Shown: in pieces, positions 59,630 to 64,000 of the stretch
Layout: each line of letters begins with the position of its first letter
Numbering within the stretch: the stretch's first letter is position 1
Source of the DNA: Pleurotus djamor
Taxonomy: Eukaryota > Basidiomycota > Agaricomycetes > Agaricales > Pleurotaceae
Length of the DNA stretch: 64,000 nt
Assembly: GCA_029747585.1 (NCBI GenBank)
Contig: JAPEVF010000180.1
Location: 1 to 64,000 of the forward strand
Direction of reading: 5' to 3'
Notes under the pieces: model-generated
Databases searched by the model: none
What the model was told of the DNA's origin: nothing
The model's input: the letters and a program-made list of their open reading frames with translations, nothing else
Position numbers and translations under genes: made by a program

Positions 59630-62600
59630 ATGAAGAGTCGAACGGCACCGAAGTATTATCTATGCAACTGCTCCGAATGTTTCCAATGCATCTCTGTCTG
59701 TCCCGGCACTCAATCGGTAGTCAAAGGTCGATACCTAGCAGGTCGCGAATACCGAAAGCACGTCAAACAGCAAAACTTGATTGGCGTGCAGATCCAGCCC
59801 GACCTTCCGCAACCAGACTCGTTCAATTCATTGAATGACAACCTTCCGGATCCCATTGAAGAGTTCCAACGTTCAATCAAGGAACGATCGTCGCCATCTC
59901 AATCAAACCGCCGTCAACGACGTGCTTCCTCTAAGCCCTTCGACAAACCATCCGACAATTTCTACGCGAAGCTCAATGCTATCCAACTGAGACTGAATGA
60001 CTACTCGCGTAGCGCCTTACAAGGGCAACTTGTATTTTGCATACCACCATCGACCCTTCCACCCTCAGAGATGATGGAGAACCAGCTTCGCCTCAATGAA
60101 TCAGATGAACAGAATCAAACCATCCTCAATTTCGAACGCTGGATCAATTTGACAAGAAACCACGTTCTCAACGGACCCCAGAACACCGTGCAGATTCGAA
60201 TCAAGAAAACGGTCGTGCTGAAAGAACTTGAGCAAGCAACGAGCGATTTAGTAGGCTTTAAACTATCGCAATGGCGTCAACAGCGGAAGTCAACAAAAGA
60301 TAAACACAGATACAAAGAAATTGACACATGTTCGTGTGTTTCTGGTTCATCCACTTGTACTCGGGGTTAACTACTTCCCAACAGCCAACATCCTCTCCAA
60401 AAATTATTCAAGTTGGCCGCCTGGCGTACTCCTGACGTACTTGCTCGTTGTGTCGCTTTATATCCTATCCCATGTATTACTCAAATCCGCATCTGACGTC
60501 TTGCCATGCATCCGTGGCGTGTTAAACCTCTCCAGTGATGAAATTCATGAGGACATACCTCCCATCATTGATGCGCGTACAGTACTCAAGCGCCTATCCC
60601 TCGCAGAACCTCCCCACAAGGCGATTGCGTGCTGTCCTCAATGTTGGGCGGCATACCCCTTTGAACCTGGTAAAATCGGCACACTACCCCTTCAATGCAC
60701 AGCAAGAGAGACCTCGGGTAGCGCAGAATGTGGCACTCCCATCAGAAAACAGACTGCCCAAGAACGTGATCGGGTTGAGAAAGAGTTCCTGTATCACGAT
60801 TTCAAGCAATGGTTGGCATGGATGTTCTGTCGAGAAGATATTGCCGATGAATTAGAATGGGACCCTCTCTCTGATGAAGAGCGCCGCGCAGGTGTGTTGA
60901 ACGATATATGGGATGGATCCATCCTGCGCGATCTTCAAGGGCCTGGGGATGCGGACGATCGCTTTGTCGTGAAGCTTCCGGGCGAGAGGCGATTAGTTTT
61001 CAGCTTCAACTACGATTCCCTTAATCCCTACGGAAATCGAGCTTCGGGGAAATCTGTCAAGATTACTGGCATGTATCTTGCTTGCCTCAGTCTGCGGCGG
61101 CATATTCACTTTCTCGTAGAGAACGTCTTGCTGGTCGGGGTAATCCCTGGACCCGATGCTCCAGCCACAAGTCAGGTCAATCATATCATCCGCCTACTCG
61201 TCGATGACTTCCTTGACCTATGGTATCACGGTGTATATTTTACTCGGACTCTACGGCACACATCTGGGTTACGGGTACGCTGTGCCATAGTCCCAATTGT
61301 CTGTGACTTGCCCACCGCCCGGCAGCTTTCGGGGAATGCCTCCGCTACCTCTGAGCAACAGTGTAATGAATGTGATCTGCCATTGAGCGAGGTCGACAAC
61401 ATCGACTACAGAACCTGGCCCATCCGATCGAAGAAAGAGCATATGAGACTGGCTTCAGACTGGAAGAATTGCGCAACCGTCAAGGAACAAAATGCGCATT
61501 GGAGCCAGCATCACGTTCGCTGGTCCGAATTCCTTCGTCTGCCGTATTGGGATCCGACCAAGCACGTCGTCATCGATTCCATGCACGGATTTTACCTTGG
61601 ACTCTTTAACCGTCATTGCTGTATTGTTTGGGGCATGGATGCAAGCAAAGCCGATAGCGGGGGCACAAATGATGAACCAAGTCATATTCCAAAACCACTC
61701 ATGGATGCATCAAGGTTCCTCCTTCGACACGGTACCAAGCCTTCCCTCCAAATCCTGGGATTAGACGTGTTACGGCAACTTTGTAAGGATGCAGGACTGC
61801 GTTACTCCTCTCGATTCACAAAGAAACAGCTGTTAGACTCTTTGGGGGTGTATGTGAGTCATGCAGTCCATTTGACGACAGCGAGCCCATACTAATAATC
61901 TACCAGCGTATCTCTAAGTCTTGGTTTGACGCCGAAGACAATTATCTTGGGGACGATGGCCAGGCATCACAACCTCCCGATACTGTTGCTAAGGAAGCAC
62001 AAATCGTCTTCGAAAGCGCAACCAAGTCATACATCAGCAACCAATTGAGGCTTCCCCTTGCTCGAGCAATTTGTCGCCTATACCTGCAACTTCCAAACGT
62101 GGATGGCTTGGACTTGAAGTCACTGAAGGCAAGGATAAGAGAAGAAGTATGTACGGCTTTTGTTTCCTCGCTGGATAATATTTCTCTGACAATCTCTTAG
62201 AGATATCAATGAGGCTTCACCGACGAACGGTATCAGTTGATCCAACCTGCGGCGGTGACTAGCAAGAAAGGCCCTGTTCTCGGGCGCTCCGTGTGCAAGA
62301 GCATCGCCGATGATACATCAATAACTTCACTGCCCACATGGGTTAGTCGAGGTCCCCAAAAGCCTGGGCAGGCCAAACAAGGGAGTCTCAAGGCAGACGA
62401 ATGGAAGACTCTCTGCACGATCCAGCTACCTATCACGTTGATACGACTATGGGGAAGCAGTCTCGCTAATAGCCTTCAAAAGGAAATGCTTGAAAACTTC
62501 ATGGATCTTGTCCACGCCGTCCGTTTAGCAACGCTGAGGCAGATTTCATTGGACCAAGTGGACGAATATGAAATGTATATGCATCGATATCTGACCAAAC

Positions 62601-63498
62601 TTCTGGACTTATACCCAGAGACATCCATCTCCCCATATCAACACCTTTCTCTTCATTTTGGCGACCATCTTAGACGATGGGGGCCGACTCACTCTTGGCG
62701 ATGCTTCGTATTCGAGAGGTTTAACGGGATGATGCAAAGTATTCAAACAAATTCAAGATTCGGTGAGCATCTCACCCCCCGAATGGAATTGAGTTCTGAA
62801 TCTAGTCACAGGTGAACTAGAGGGAACCATTTTTCGTCACTTTTGGGCCGGACAGCGTCTCTGAGCTATGTTCAGCGACTACCAATTACCTGATGAAGTC
62901 CAACCCTACATCGATGAATTGTCAACGAAGCATGATTCAAACATTCGCGCCACTTTCATCCAAGAGAACCTTGAATTTAAGGATGGCTTCACCTTGCTCA
63001 AGCCNAAAAAAGCCTAAGATCGAAGAACTTGACAAGCGTATTCACAAGATACTTGTCCGCCTCATCAAATCCAACGTAAAGGTACCCATAAAGTGGGCTT
63101 CGGGAGAAGTAAAACTCTTAAATGGACTCCAACGCCTTGGAAAGACATTCCGACCCATGTCAACAGACGGCCAGATCATTTTCCGTGACACAGATGGTCT
63201 GGCTGCCGGTTGGATACGTTCAATTTTTACCCACACGAGGACGAATGCCAGAGCAAAATAAATGACCCAAGTATTTCTTCATGTTGTCAAACTGCAGGAA
63301 GCTCAGTCCGTTTTTGATCCCTATCAGCAATTCGCTGCTGGAGGACGACTATACCAACACGCCGACATTCACCATGAAGATGTGGTGATTACCTGCTATG
63401 ACATCATTTGTCATTTCGCTCAAACGGTCGTCAATGTCGCAGGGTTACCGGAACCACTTTTACACATATTGCCTCTTGAATATATAGTACATAACTAG
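59630..63498 (+). pseudogene. Decayed Tnp2-family (CACTA-like) transposase
   Basis: Begins with a Cys cluster (YLCNCSECFQCISVC) near 59,660. The main block, from about 60,330 to 61,855, has the family signatures CCPQCWAAYP, FNYDSLNPYGN, VGVIPGPDAP, RCAIVPIVCDLPTARQLSG, LRLPYWDPTKHVVIDSMHG and LGLFNRH, then an exon from about 61,907. Membership in the fungal Tnp2 family is clear. The copy is broken: TGA at 62,210-62,212 and 62,862-62,864 lie in frame, an N precedes an A run at about 63,005, and a frameshift plus stop occurs near 63,240-63,261. A later block (LHDVVCHFA-like ITCYDIICHFAQT) runs to 63,498. No terminal repeats were found; one end may lie outside the window. It is distinct in sequence from the transposase at 45,951. 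Confidence 0.82.
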
Positions 63499-63506
63499 AC
63501 TGCACG

Positions 63507-64000
63507 TCAATGTATGTACTCCTTTGCGATGCGCCTCAAGTACTTTAATTCTTGTAAGGAAATTTTGTCCAAGTCGATTTCATCAGACAAAACTAGCTTG
63601 AGGACCATGACACAGGTGAATACTCCTACCAGCAGATACGATATCGAGGCAACGAACTTGACGGTGAACGTAAATCCTTGCAAGTCTGGTTTCTTAACGG
63701 CACCATGGGCGTCGACTACACGAGAGGCAGGAGACTGATCCTGGCGGGAAGTTGGAACTGAAATTGCGATGTCCCGGTCCTCGTCCATGCTTTCATCGCT
63801 CACCTCATCGTCAAGAGGGGGAAGATGGATCGGGTCAATTGTAATGTATTTCACGGAAGCGTCATCACCATCGGACGCGTCGCTTGTGGGAGGGTCAACG
63901 GGGTCAACAGGTACACAAGAGGGGATCTGGTCCTGGCGGGAAACTGGAGCTGAACGTGTGATGTCCCGGTCCTCGTCCATGCCTTCATCGCTAATCTCAT
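63507..64000 (-). CDS. Membrane-anchored acidic protein with tandem 64-aa repeat, 5' end outside the window
   Basis: The minus-strand frame is open from the window edge to a stop at 63,509-63,507. It contains two copies, 192 bp apart, of a segment with SDE[GS]MDEDRDI and SRQDQ, both rich in Asp, Ser and Pro. The end has one hydrophobic helix (FVASISYLLVGVFTCVMVLK) followed by a short Glu/Asp/Leu-rich tail (LDKISLQELKYLRR). This suggests a single-pass membrane protein with a disordered acidic region. No family recognised. It follows the decayed transposase tail to tail, a few bases apart. Confidence 0.5.
   Translation of the reverse strand, partial: EISDEGMDEDRDITRSAPVSRQDQIPSCVPVDPVDPPTSDASDGDDASVKYITIDPIHLPPLDDEVSDESMDEDRDIAISVPTSRQDQSPASRVVDAHGAVKKPDLQGFTFTVKFVASISYLLVGVFTCVMVLKLVLSDEIDLDKISLQELKYLRRIAKEYIH

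Overview
The window looks like nuclear DNA of a filamentous basidiomycete, most likely an agaricomycete. Genes are split by many short introns (about 40-140 nt, GT...AG), they lie on both strands without operons, and the protein families are typical of mushroom-forming fungi: F-box proteins, a DUF2235-WD40 fusion, a CBM1 protein, Tnp2-type transposases, and a multicopy family with FPW motifs. Single Ns sit beside homopolymer runs at many places and locally break reading frames. Species cannot be named from this sequence. All exon maps were read by eye from splice consensus, frame continuity and family motifs; no alignment or RNA evidence was available.

Layout. 0-7.3 kb: poorly coding, with one unidentified multi-exon candidate on the minus strand. 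7.3-8.1 kb: 5' half of an ABC-F ATPase gene, cut off at an N cluster. 9.0-12.7 kb: DUF2235-WD40 fusion gene with an apparent one-base frameshift. 13.5 kb: a 48-aa secreted histidine-rich peptide with a clear TATA box and UTR introns. 14.4-15.8 kb: an unrecognised 388-aa protein with three copies of an internal domain. 17.1-22.4 kb: a divergent pair, a Gfo/Idh/MocA oxidoreductase (minus) and a GH1 beta-glucosidase (plus). 23.4-34.6 kb: an F-box family cluster (three genes and one relic), interleaved with a 49-aa protein gene and an ICMT-like methyltransferase. Two of the F-box genes appear to carry the start codon alone in the first coding exon. 34.6-36 kb: AT-rich GAAAGCT-type repeats around a core with a hairpin. 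37.3-38.1 kb: 3' part of a secreted CBM1 protein. 38.7-39.6 kb: an ORF split by one in-frame TAG. 41.9-42.6 kb: unknown gene.

43.2-55.0 kb is the most striking part. A gene of an expanded agaricomycete family ends in a 32-33 bp minisatellite. That array is interrupted by a 7,757-bp DNA transposon (45,390-53,146) whose boundaries can be read directly: 13-bp perfect terminal inverted repeats (CTCTAGAAAACCC) and a 7-bp target duplication (AATCAAC). The element encodes a Tnp2-like transposase with one in-frame stop and a second protein of unknown function. After it come the rest of the minisatellite, a 155-bp tandem repeat, and a 116-bp inverted repeat that holds an inverted copy of the last repeat unit.

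55-64 kb: short repeats, an FKBP-like gene, an unidentified gene remnant, a second and more decayed Tnp2-type transposase, and the 3' end of a membrane protein gene with a tandem 64-aa repeat that runs out of the window.
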